The notes under the pieces are model-generated. The model saw only the letters and a program-made list of their open reading frames with translations, was not told the DNA's origin and searched no databases. The position numbers were made by a program, and so were the translations under genes. 64,000 nt of DNA, from assembly GCA_002482545.1 (NCBI GenBank), contig DLGF01000014.1, positions 19,266-83,265 of the forward strand, given 5' to 3'. The stretch comes from Sporomusaceae bacterium UBA7701. Lineage in GTDB: Bacteria; Bacillota; Negativicutes; Sporomusales; UBA7701. This document shows, piece after piece, positions 41,323-48,997 of this stretch (its first letter is position 1; every line of letters begins with the position of its first letter).

Positions 41323-41904
41323 TTATGCGCCGGCCGGGCTGTCTCCTGAACCGATTTCCACAACATAGGCGGGGCCTACGTCCAGCGAAACCCTTTCCGA
41401 GCCGGAAGGCGCCTCATCATCTGGGCCGGCTACACTGCCGCCCTGCCCTGCCGGAGCCTGCTGCAGCCTAGTTTCGATCTGCTGCAGTTGGTGCTGAAGT
41501 TCCTGGATTTTGTCGGAGTTTGCCGTTGCATCCGCGCACGTCAGTCGGGAAATTTTCGATAAAATTCTTAGTTTTTGCTGCCGCAAGACGGCAGGATCAT
41601 TGGAATTAACCTTGGCCCCGGTTGCCTCAAGGGCATCGTCCTTTTCCTTCGCCGCTTTGTCCAGCGCTTTCTTCGCGGCCCCCAGCGTGTCTCCCAACGT
41701 TTTGCCTAACTTGGTTTCTTGCGACTTCATCGCTTGCAGTTGTTCCTCTTTTTTGGCTACGTCGCCGCCTCTGCTTCTATCCAGTTTTATTTCCGTTGCC
41801 AAGATATTGGCGGAATTACGAATGCCGCTTTGGGTCCTGCCGATCATTTGGACTTGCTTCTGAATGGCCTTGGCGATCAACAGATCAGACGTCAGATTGC
41901 CCAT
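41323..41904 (-). CDS. Hypothetical coiled-coil protein
   Basis: A 193-residue hydrophilic protein. Residues about 40-105 are Lys/Glu/Ala-rich and predicted coiled coil by eye (VAKKEEQLQAMKSQETKLGK), with a second helix KIQELQHQLQQIETRLQQ near 135-152 and a Gly/Ser/Pro-rich, acidic tail. The N-terminal SDLLIAKAIQKQVQMIGRTQ may be a short binding helix. AGGGAGGTGG precedes ATG 41904. I do not recognise it. Confidence 0.68.
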   Translation of the reverse strand: MGNLTSDLLIAKAIQKQVQMIGRTQSGIRNSANILATEIKLDRSRGGDVAKKEEQLQAMKSQETKLGKTLGDTLGAAKKALDKAAKEKDDALEATGAKVNSNDPAVLRQQKLRILSKISRLTCADATANSDKIQELQHQLQQIETRLQQAPAGQGGSVAGPDDEAPSGSERVSLDVGPAYVVEIGSGDSPAGA

Positions 41905-42120
41905 GTTTTTCCACCTCCCTGTATAATATCGCCAAAAAATTTCCCTTAATTAAATTCTGCCGCGGGCAATAGCCGCCAAATTTCAATGTTTATCGCTCAT
42001 TTGCCGCGGCCCTCCCCATCTTTTGCCAGGAAGCGGTTTTCTTGCTGAAGCATGGCCCGGGCACGCGGGCACACCCGCGTAGTTTACAGAATACAATATA
42101 GCGAGATTGGAGGAGATGCT

Positions 42121-43020
42121 ATGTATCCTAAATATCCATATTGGGGAAAGGAGTGCAAGTGCGAGGATCAGCCCATCACCTTTCCGCCCCAGCATCAGGC
42201 TAAGCAGCCCGGTCTTGAATATCTGATGGAGCCCCGGCCGATCTGCGAAAATCCGGAGTATACAGGCAGCCGGAAGCTTATGGGCAAAATCGCCGTCATC
42301 ACCGGCGGGGACAGCGGCATCGGGCGGGCCGTGGCAATAGCCTTCGCCAAGGAAGAAGCGGATGTCGCCGTCGTTTACCTGAACGAGGATCGGGATGCCG
42401 AGGAAACGCAGGCGCGAATCGAAGAATTGGGCCGACGCTGCCTGCTGATTCGCGGCGACCTGCGGGATGAGGGCTTTTCCTGCGAAGTGGCCGGTCGGAC
42501 GCTGGACTGCTTCGGCAAAATCGATATTCTGATTCACAATCAGGCGGTGCAGTATCCCCAGGACAGCATCCTGGACATCAGCCGCGAACAGCTTGTCGCG
42601 ACCTTTGAAACCAATATCTTTCCGCACTTTTATCTGACCAAGGCGGTTTTGCCCCATCTGTGCCCGGGCAGCTCGATCATCAGTACCGCCTCGATTACCG
42701 CCTATCGGGGCAGTGAGTATTTGATCGATTATTCAGCAACCAAGGGAGCCATCGTTTCTTTCACCAGATCGTTGTCGATTTCCCTGGCGCCCCGGCAGAT
42801 CAGAGTGAATGCCGTGGCCCCCGGGCCGATCTGGACGCCGCTCATCCCATCCAGCTATCCTGCCTGGTATGTAGAAACCTTCGGATTGGAGACGGAAATG
42901 AAGCGGGCCGGGCAACCCTTTGAACTGGCCCCTACCTATGTTTACCTCGCCGCTGATGACTCGCGGTTCGTTTCCGGGCAGGTCCTTCATGTCAACGGCG
43001 GAGTCATAACCCAGACCTGA
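42121..43020 (+). CDS. SDR-family oxidoreductase
   Basis: A 299-residue short-chain dehydrogenase of the longer YhdF/YghA-like type with an N-terminal Cys/Pro-rich extension (about 45 residues, YPYWGKECKCEDQP). It has cofactor motif TGGDSGIGRAVAIAF, IHNQAVQ in place of the usual NNAG, catalytic Ser of STASITAY, and Tyr-Lys as YSATKGA. NADP use is suggested by the family. The start is ATG 42121 with GGAGGAGATGCT upstream. The frame is open to 42052. Confidence 0.9.
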   Translation: MYPKYPYWGKECKCEDQPITFPPQHQAKQPGLEYLMEPRPICENPEYTGSRKLMGKIAVITGGDSGIGRAVAIAFAKEEADVAVVYLNEDRDAEETQARIEELGRRCLLIRGDLRDEGFSCEVAGRTLDCFGKIDILIHNQAVQYPQDSILDISREQLVATFETNIFPHFYLTKAVLPHLCPGSSIISTASITAYRGSEYLIDYSATKGAIVSFTRSLSISLAPRQIRVNAVAPGPIWTPLIPSSYPAWYVETFGLETEMKRAGQPFELAPTYVYLAADDSRFVSGQVLHVNGGVITQT

Positions 43021-43175
43021 TGGGCGAAAGGCCTGTTTATAGCCCCGCTGGGGCTACGGTTGTTCAGGCGGACACCGTAAAACGCCTCGCCTTCATTCTA
43101 CCGCATCCATCCGGCCTTTCAGTCCGGCGATCGTCCACCGTCAGTCCACAAACGGTTTTTTACCTGTAAAAAACG

Positions 43176-43222
43176 AAAAAACAACCTGCGGGCCTTCATC
43201 GGCTCCCAGGCTGTTTCTGTTT
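43176..43222 (-). terminator. Terminator of the ABC transporter operon
   Basis: On the minus strand AACAGCCTGGG and CCCGCAGGTTGTT surround AGCCGATGAAGG and are followed by TTTTCGTTTTTT. A second small stem, TAGCCCCGCTGGGGCTA, lies at 43039-43055. Confidence 0.78.
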
Positions 43223-43237
43223 TCCCTTTTTCTTTTA

Positions 43238-43771
43238 CTATTTATGGACAATAAACAGTTCTTCAGGCGCGGCGGCCAGCAAAGCCGCGGCCAGTTCCTC
43301 CTTGACCTCCTGCAGCCGGGCCTTCTCGGCCTCCGAAATAGTTTGGGCGTGCACTTTCCGGGACAGGGCCATAAACTCCTCCGGAATGAGCTTCGGCTTC
43401 ACCCCGAGTCCGATGGTCTTCGGGCCGTAGGTGAACTCAAAATAGTATCTTCCGGCGCCGTCGGGAGCTTCCGGCCCGGGCTTTTCGTCCAGCGCCGCAA
43501 TCGTCATGGCCAGACGTCCCCGCGTCTTGGCCCGGGTCGCCATTTCCACGGCGTCGATAACCCCCGGCCCGTTCAGCCCCAGTCCGGTGGCAAAGCCGAT
43601 AAGCTCACGGTCCGGCACACCGCCGGGCACCAGTTCCTGAAAGGCCAGTTGCATCAGCTTGAACGCCAGTGCGACACCGCCGATATAAAAGCGTCCGTGA
43701 TACTTCACCAAATCCCGAAACCCGATCTCCAATACCACGCCCCGGTCACTGACCCGCAGGACCTCTTCCAC
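43238..43771 (-). CDS. Hypothetical protein in the ABC transporter operon, possibly FmdE-like
   Basis: A 177-residue soluble protein: KYHGRFYIGGVALAFKLMQL, then GFATGLGLNGPGVIDAVEMA, then YYFEFTYGPKTIGLGVKPKL. The first two blocks recall the FmdE fold (HGHxCPGxAxG...), but the metal-binding Cys residues are missing, so the assignment is weak. The start is GTG 43771, with the ribosome site inside a run of ten G residues. It is the last gene of the operon and its function is unknown. Confidence 0.6.
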   Translation of the reverse strand: MEEVLRVSDRGVVLEIGFRDLVKYHGRFYIGGVALAFKLMQLAFQELVPGGVPDRELIGFATGLGLNGPGVIDAVEMATRAKTRGRLAMTIAALDEKPGPEAPDGAGRYYFEFTYGPKTIGLGVKPKLIPEEFMALSRKVHAQTISEAEKARLQEVKEELAAALLAAAPEELFIVHK

Positions 43772-43776
43772 GCTCT

Positions 43777-43786
43777 CCCCCCCCCC
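43777..43786 (-). repeat. 10-G homopolymer in a ribosome binding site
   Basis: Ten consecutive C on the plus strand (G on the minus mRNA strand) lie 5 nt before the GTG start of the gene at 43238. It is the longest G/C homopolymer noticed in this window. Confidence 0.9.
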
Positions 43787-43797
43787 AAACTACGGTT

Positions 43798-44763
43798 CTA
43801 TTTCACGATAAGCTGCTCAATATCGATCTGCTTGGTCAGCATGCCGTTTTTCAGCAGAAATTCCTGGGTAGCCTTCAATTCCTCGATATCCGAAGGCTTG
43901 ATCCTGGCGTCGAAATCGTACAGCGGAGCCATGCGCTTGACCATGTCGATCGTCAGGCCGGTTTCCGCGGCGGTCATCTTCAGCGCTTCTTCCTGGTTGT
44001 TCTTGATATAGTCAAGAGTCGCATAGTGAGTCTTCATAAACCGCTGGACCAAGTCCGGATACTTGCGGTAAAACTCGCCCCGGACCGCCGTGACAATCGT
44101 TGCCTCCACCAGGCCTTCCCCGTTGGTGATGACCCGCGCGCCGGCCATTTCGGCCTTTAAGGCATCCGGGCCGGCCGCCAGAGCCGCGTCCACGCTGCCG
44201 TTCATGAGCGCCGCCACCGCGCCGGGAATATCCATGGTGATAAACTCCACGTCGTCGGCCTTCATGCCGTTCTTATCGAGGGCCGTCAGCAGCAGTTGAT
44301 GGAGCACCGTCCCCTTCGGTCCGGCCACTTTTTTGCCTTTCAGGTCCTTCACACTCTGAATGCCCTGGTCTTTGGCGAGGAGTTCGAAGGCTTTGGGCGC
44401 GCGGCTGTAGATCCCGGTGATCTTCAGGTCAACCCCGTTGGCGGCGGCCAGTATGGCGGCAGTTCCCCCCAGACAATGGGCGAAATCCACCGAGCCGGCG
44501 GCCATGGCCTCGGTTTGCTTGGGGCCTGCCGTTATCTCGGGATAGCTCACGGTTATCCCGTCTTTGCCAAACTCCTTGTCAAAGGCGCCCGTTTGCTTCT
44601 CGACAATTGAGGGAATGTTAAGCGGAGCCTTCACATATGTAACGTTTACCGCTTTCGGCTTTTCAGCCGCCGCCTGCTGCTCCCGCGAGCAGCCGCTTAC
44701 CGTCACTGTCAGAGCCAGAAGAATGGCCAGCAGCGACAGGCCTTTTTTCATGGAATACATCAT
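43798..44763 (-). CDS. ABC transporter substrate-binding lipoprotein, NitT/TauT/NMT1 type
   Basis: A 321-residue lipoprotein. A signal sequence with lipobox LTVTVSGC near residues 17-24 is followed by an NMT1/SsuA-like fold: VTYVKAPLNIPSIVEKQTGA, AMAAGSVDFAHCLGGTAAIL, and AALMNGSVDAALAAGPDALK. The ligand could be a sulfonate, nitrate, pyrimidine or an unknown anion. The first codons are TTG-ATG-ATG after GGGGGG, so the exact start (44766, 44763 or 44760) is uncertain. It is the third gene of the operon. Confidence 0.85.
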   Translation of the reverse strand: MMYSMKKGLSLLAILLALTVTVSGCSREQQAAAEKPKAVNVTYVKAPLNIPSIVEKQTGAFDKEFGKDGITVSYPEITAGPKQTEAMAAGSVDFAHCLGGTAAILAAANGVDLKITGIYSRAPKAFELLAKDQGIQSVKDLKGKKVAGPKGTVLHQLLLTALDKNGMKADDVEFITMDIPGAVAALMNGSVDAALAAGPDALKAEMAGARVITNGEGLVEATIVTAVRGEFYRKYPDLVQRFMKTHYATLDYIKNNQEEALKMTAAETGLTIDMVKRMAPLYDFDARIKPSDIEELKATQEFLLKNGMLTKQIDIEQLIVK

Positions 44764-44784
44764 CAACCCCCCATTGCTATTGAT

Positions 44785-45528
44785 CTAGGTCTGGTCTCCG
44801 CGAAGCGAAGACAGGATTTCCCGTTGGACAGCCAAAAATTCCGGCGAAGCGGGATCGCGGAGATAGGGCAGATCGACCGGCAGCTCCCGCACCACCTCCC
44901 CCGCATCCATGACAATGATCTTCTGCCCCAGGTATACGGCCTCGGTAACATCGTGAGTCACAAAGACGATGGTTTTTTTCTGCGCCAAAAACAGGTCGAC
45001 GATTTCGCGCTGCAACCGCTGCCGGGTAAAATAATCCAGCGCGCCGAACGGCTCGTCCATCAGAATGATGTCCGGATCGTAGCACAGAGTGCGCCCCAGC
45101 GCGACCCGCTGCGCCATTCCGCCTGACAATTGGGCCGGATAGGCGTCCTGGAATTTTTCCAGGCCCAGTACCCGGAGGTACTTGGCGACCAGCCGCTCCG
45201 TCCGGTCGCGCTGCTCCTGCCGGGTGCAGGAAAAGGCCATATTTTCCTTTACGCTCAGCCAAGGCATCAGCCGGTGTTCCTGAAAGACCATGCCGATGCG
45301 CCGGCCGCCCGCCTTTGAACCGCCGTCGCCCAAGCGGATCCGCCCCGCGGACTTCTCTTCGAGATTGCCCAGCAGGCGGAGCAAGGTCGTTTTTCCGCAG
45401 CCGCTTCTTCCCACGATTACTGTGAAGCTGCCGTCCGGGATGACCGTGCTGACGTCTTTCAGCGCATAGAATTCCTCGCCGGCCACCAGATATTGTTTTG
45501 TCAGGTTAGTAATCTCAACCCCTGCCAT
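44785..45528 (-). CDS. ABC transporter ATPase, SsuB/TauB type
   Basis: A 247-residue ATPase with Walker A GRSGCGKTTLL, Q-loop GMVFQEHRLMPWLSVKENMA, signature LSGGMAQRVALGR, Walker B DIILMDEPFGALD and switch His of FVTHDVTEAV. The start is ATG 45528, with GAGGCGGATT ahead. The frame is open to 45543. It overlaps the end of the permease gene by 14 nt. It powers the transporter with the proteins at 43798 and 45515. Confidence 0.93.
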   Translation of the reverse strand: MAGVEITNLTKQYLVAGEEFYALKDVSTVIPDGSFTVIVGRSGCGKTTLLRLLGNLEEKSAGRIRLGDGGSKAGGRRIGMVFQEHRLMPWLSVKENMAFSCTRQEQRDRTERLVAKYLRVLGLEKFQDAYPAQLSGGMAQRVALGRTLCYDPDIILMDEPFGALDYFTRQRLQREIVDLFLAQKKTIVFVTHDVTEAVYLGQKIIVMDAGEVVRELPVDLPYLRDPASPEFLAVQREILSSLRGDQT

Positions 45529-46300
45529 AATCCGCCTCTTCACTTTCTTTCCAGGGAATGGCCAGTTTCGTCAGCCGGAGAAAGAGCCCGTCGATCAGCG
45601 ATCCCAAGACCCCTATCGTCAAAATCCCGAGCACCACTACATCCGGCCTGGCCAACTGCTCGGCGTCCAGGATCATATAGCCGATGCCGGAGGATGCCGC
45701 AATCAGTTCGGCTCCGACGAGGGCCCGCCAGCTATAGCCGAGTCCCAGCCTCATGCCGACGAGAACGGAAGGCAACGCGGCCGGAAACACGATGCGCCGG
45801 AATGTTTCCCCCTTGCTGAGCCCAAAGGATTTGCCGACTTCCACCAACTTTACGTCACAGGAGGCAACTCCGTGCAAAGTATTGAGGAAGATCGGAAAAA
45901 AGGTTGCCAGGATAACGATGAGGAGTTTCGGCCATTCCCCGATGCCGAACCACAGAATGAGCATCGGCATGGCCGCCAGCGGCGGCACGTGCCGGATAAA
46001 TTCAAGGGTCGGCTGGAGATAATCGTTGCAGCGGGAGCTCATCCCCACGGCCACGCCCAGCGGAAAGGCCAGCAAAAAGGCGGCCAGAAAACCGGCAAAT
46101 ACCCGGTAAAGGCTGACCAGCACATGCTTCGCCAAGACTCCGTCCGCCAGCAGCTTAGTTAAGGCGGCCAATACCTCTCCCGGCGGAGGAATAATATACG
46201 AATTCCAGGCCGCCAGCCAGGAACCGGCTATCCAGACCAGGATAATCACCGCAGGCAGATACAGGCCTCTCAACACTTTTGTCGTCGTCATCTTCAGCAT
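45515..46300 (-). CDS. ABC transporter permease, SsuC/TauC type
   Basis: A 261-residue permease with six hydrophobic segments. The EAA loop reads DVKLVEVGKSFGLSKGETFR, followed by IVFPAALPSVLVGMRLGLGY. The family exports nothing and imports small organic anions with a periplasmic or lipid-anchored binding protein. First gene of the operon, about 190 nt downstream of a Fur-box-like sequence. ATG 46300 with GGGGTATGCTGAAG upstream. Confidence 0.9.
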   Translation of the reverse strand: MLKMTTTKVLRGLYLPAVIILVWIAGSWLAAWNSYIIPPPGEVLAALTKLLADGVLAKHVLVSLYRVFAGFLAAFLLAFPLGVAVGMSSRCNDYLQPTLEFIRHVPPLAAMPMLILWFGIGEWPKLLIVILATFFPIFLNTLHGVASCDVKLVEVGKSFGLSKGETFRRIVFPAALPSVLVGMRLGLGYSWRALVGAELIAASSGIGYMILDAEQLARPDVVVLGILTIGVLGSLIDGLFLRLTKLAIPWKESEEADYGRG

Positions 46301-46490
46301 ACCCCGTCTCCGTTATGGCCCTCTCCCCGGCAGTGCCCCCTTCCAGCCAAGCCGCCGGCTCCGAAACCTGCACACTCAGGTTAAGCCGCAGGCACGGAAC
46401 TTGAGCCAACCGCAGCGTCGTGTTGGTAATGGGGCCATGGCCGCATCGATCACCGTCCGGGCTACTGGAATCCACAGGATTTATAATAAT

Positions 46491-46509
46491 GATAACGATT
46501 ATCACTATC
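46491..46509 (-). promoter_or_regulatory. Fur-box-like operator upstream of the ABC operon
   Basis: GATAACGATTATCACTATC matches the 19-bp Fur consensus at 16 positions. A+T-rich -10-like sequence surrounds it. The 190-nt leader between it and the permease start has several short G+C-rich stems and short Cys-containing reading frames, none of which I can assign. Confidence 0.65.
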
Positions 46510-46585
46510 ATAAATAATATATCCCTCTTTTGGCGCCGCCGTCAAGCCATTTCCACTTGAACGGGAAAGGGAAACGTTTATTCTT

Positions 46586-47146
46586 CTACAAGGCAATCCT
46601 CAGCCCCAGTTCGTACACTTCCCTGAGGGCCTTGGCGTTTTCCGCCGCCGGCTCCGCCTTGTTGGCGCATATCCCGTAGACATCGATCAAGTCCATCCCG
46701 GTGTACCGGCATATTTCCCCGAAGCTTGCCGCCACGAGCTCCGGTCCCTTATTAGGAAGACCTAGGCCGTAGGTCATGAGTAGAGCTGCTTTTTTACCCG
46801 CAAAATAGGTGCCGTCCGGCACATCAAAAGCATTGGTCCGGTCGAGAAAAGCCTTCAATTGCGCGGAGACTCCCCACCAGTAGACCGGGGTCGCGTAAAC
46901 AACCATGGCGGCTTCGGCAAACAGCCCATAGAGCTCCTGCATATCATCCTTGATCGCGCACCGGCCGGGAGTGATGGTATGACACACGTCACAGGCGGTG
47001 CAGTGGCGGATATTCTTTTCCTGAAGATACACCTTCGCAATGTCCGCATCCCGGTTGGCTTCCCTGATGCCTTTAAGGTACTGGTCCAATAATAAAGAAC
47101 TGTTTCCTTTTTTCCTCGGACTTCCGAGTACTGCCAACAGCTTCAT
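46586..47146 (-). CDS. Flavodoxin-like NAD(P)H-dependent oxidoreductase
   Basis: A 186-residue FMN-reductase-type protein. The phosphate loop is VLGSPRKKGNSSLLLD, followed by IRHCTACDVCHTI, a CxxC pair common in this branch, and YATPVYWWGVSAQLKAFLDR. Members reduce quinones, iron or nitro compounds. The start is ATG 47146, with GGGGGGCACGGC ahead. The frame is open to 47194. It is divergent from the Nudix gene. Confidence 0.88.
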   Translation of the reverse strand: MKLLAVLGSPRKKGNSSLLLDQYLKGIREANRDADIAKVYLQEKNIRHCTACDVCHTITPGRCAIKDDMQELYGLFAEAAMVVYATPVYWWGVSAQLKAFLDRTNAFDVPDGTYFAGKKAALLMTYGLGLPNKGPELVAASFGEICRYTGMDLIDVYGICANKAEPAAENAKALREVYELGLRIAL

Positions 47147-47293
47147 GCCGTGCCCCCCTGCCTCCGGCCCACGATTTTCTCTCCTCATGGACACTGTCTA
47201 TATTTTAGATATTTAGCAGTTCACTTCGCAAATCCTCCTGCAGCCGGACCATGTTATAATGGAGACAGGTCTGAACGAGAAAGGCGGCGGCAT

Positions 47294-47914
47294 ATGAGCT
47301 GGATCGAGCAAATCAGCCGATATCACCCCTGCAACGACCAGGAAAGAAAAGACAAGGAACTTATCCTTAATTGCATTGATATGTTCGGGGACGTTCTGAC
47401 CAGGCGGAACGGGCTTGCGCATCTGACAAGCTCGGCTTTGGCCGTCAACAGCGCCCGAACCAAGGCGCTGATGGTTCACCACAATATCTACCACTCTTGG
47501 TCCTGGACCGGCGGCCACGCCGATGGCGAGACCGACCTGCTGGCGGTCGCCCTCAGGGAATTGGCGGAAGAAACCGGCGTGCGGAAGGTTCATCCGGTCT
47601 TCGCCGATATCTTTTCCCTGGATGTGTTGCCGGTGCTGGGGCATGTGAAAAACGGGCAATATGTGCCGGCACACCTGCACTTATCGGTCGCTTTCCTCGT
47701 CGAGGCCGATGAAAATCAACCGCTCGTCGTAAACCGGGAAGAAAATAGCGGAGTCCGCTGGATTCCGCTGGAGGAAATGGCGGCCTGTTCGACCGAGCCC
47801 CATATGCAGAACCTTTACCGGAAACTGGTTTCGAAGATCCCAAGGCACTCTCAAGCTTTTCCTGACGGCTCCGTTCCGACGGAAGAGGAAAATATATCCG
47901 GTGACCGGCCGTAG
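47294..47914 (+). CDS. Nudix hydrolase
   Basis: A 206-residue Nudix protein. The Nudix box is GGHADGETDLLAVALREL followed by AEETGV. The REL-AEE-TGV half is canonical, but the first Glu position holds Thr, with Glu one residue earlier. A hydrophobic strand SARTKALMVHHNIYHSWSWT precedes it. The substrate is unknown. The start is ATG 47294 after AAAGGCGGCGG. TTATAAT upstream at about 47252 is a likely -10. Confidence 0.85.
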   Translation: MSWIEQISRYHPCNDQERKDKELILNCIDMFGDVLTRRNGLAHLTSSALAVNSARTKALMVHHNIYHSWSWTGGHADGETDLLAVALRELAEETGVRKVHPVFADIFSLDVLPVLGHVKNGQYVPAHLHLSVAFLVEADENQPLVVNREENSGVRWIPLEEMAACSTEPHMQNLYRKLVSKIPRHSQAFPDGSVPTEEENISGDRP

Positions 47915-47959
47915 CACCGCTCATCCCCCGGACATATGCTGTATTAGGGAATGATAAGG

Positions 47960-48112
47960 CCCGAGATGTAAGTCTCATCATATAATACTAACCTTCTTTC
48001 ATTCCCCCAAAGCCCGGCGAAAGCCGGGTATTTGCTGCAGTCCGGGGCACCGGGCGGCAAGAGGTGAAGGAACTTGGGGCTCCCGGAAGGGGGCTTTTTT
48101 TTGCCCCGGCCC
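47960..48112 (+). ncRNA. Possible small structured RNA
   Basis: A TATAAT (47980-47985) is followed by about 120 nt rich in stems (AAGCCCGGC-GAAA-GCCGGGT near 48009-48026; GCTCCC-GGAA-GGGGGC followed by TTTTTTTT at 48077-48101). There is no coding frame. It could be an independent sRNA or the leader of the small gene at 48244. No known family was recognised. Confidence 0.4.
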
Positions 48113-48243
48113 CGGCCGAAGCTTCCCCGGCGGAACGCATTTTGTGCTATTTTCATAGAAATATATGGAATATAAGCTGATTATTGGAATATATATAGAG
48201 CAGAGAATCTCTTCACCCCAAAAAAAGAGAAAGGAGGGTTGGT

Positions 48244-48411
48244 ATGAGCGATTGTGAAGAAAAGGTATGCGAAGAAAAAGTAGTGGAAATGGTAGTCGAG
48301 AAACAGGAAGGTCCGGTTGAGGAAAAGCAAGAGTGCTGCTGCCAGCAGGAAGCAGCGCCTGTTGAGGAAGCCGAAGAAGGTAAATGCGAAGAGTGCAAAT
48401 CGGAAGAGTAA
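48244..48411 (+). CDS. Small acidic Cys-rich protein (55 residues)
   Basis: MSDCEEKVCEEKVVEMVVEK opens a Glu-rich protein with a central ECCCQQE triplet of cysteines and a C-terminal GKCEECKSEE. Seven Cys and about 20 Glu in 55 residues suggest metal binding. No homologue is known to me. AAAGGAGGGTTGGT precedes ATG 48244 and a terminator follows at once. It is convergent with the Cys-containing membrane protein at 48532. Confidence 0.72.
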   Translation: MSDCEEKVCEEKVVEMVVEKQEGPVEEKQECCCQQEAAPVEEAEEGKCEECKSEE

Positions 48412-48417
48412 ATATAA

Positions 48418-48464
48418 AAAAACGGCAAGGGCGCCTCAGCAGCGAGGCGCTCTTGCCGTCCTGG
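48418..48464. terminator. Terminator after the acidic Cys-rich gene
   Basis: AACGGCAAGGGCGCCTC and GAGGCGCTCTTGCCGT form a long, nearly perfect stem around AGCAGC. Confidence 0.88.
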
Positions 48465-48531
48465 GCAGGAACTTATGGCGGGCGTCTTGGGGACAGTCTG
48501 GGATAGCCGGAATCCAAGGAGTGATTGCAGC

Positions 48532-48720
48532 TTACAGGAGAATTCCGACCGTGACCAGCAGGGCTAAAGCGACCAATCCGAGCCAGAGGTCCATCGAGGA
48601 GTTCGCCTTTCCCGGCGCATCTTCGTCGTCGGCGTCTTCGAAACAAAAATCATCGTAGCAGGTTTCCTTCGAAACTTTATCGTCGTAGCAATAGTCGCCG
48701 AAACAAGTTTTTTTGGTCAT
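48532..48720 (-). CDS. Small acidic Cys-containing tail-anchored membrane protein (62 residues)
   Basis: MTKKTCFGDYCYDDKVSKET, then CYDDFCFEDADDEDAPGKAN, then a C-terminal helix LWLGLVALALLVTVGILL. Two CFxxxC-like / CYDDFC units sit in a very acidic head, anchored by one transmembrane segment at the end. AAAGGGTGAGTT precedes ATG 48720. I recognise no family. The Cys/Asp composition again suggests metal binding, possibly with the neighbour at 48244. Confidence 0.7.
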   Translation of the reverse strand: MTKKTCFGDYCYDDKVSKETCYDDFCFEDADDEDAPGKANSSMDLWLGLVALALLVTVGILL

Positions 48721-48997
48721 CTAACTCACCCTTTCTTTGAAGCTGGGGTTATAGAGGAAATCCTTTATTTGGTTTTATTATATATTATAGATAAATATTT
48801 GTAAATAATAATTATTATTAATTTATAAATATTTTATTCTTCCTCATCCCTATATTACACTTCCCACGGTTTTAATTCTCCCGAACAGCGATTCAACCGA
48901 AAAATTGTCGTCAACGACGGGAGGATGTCCCCCATTGTCAGACGAATGAGATATATCAACGATAACAGCCGGGTTTGTATTTGGAGGAATAGCGCAA

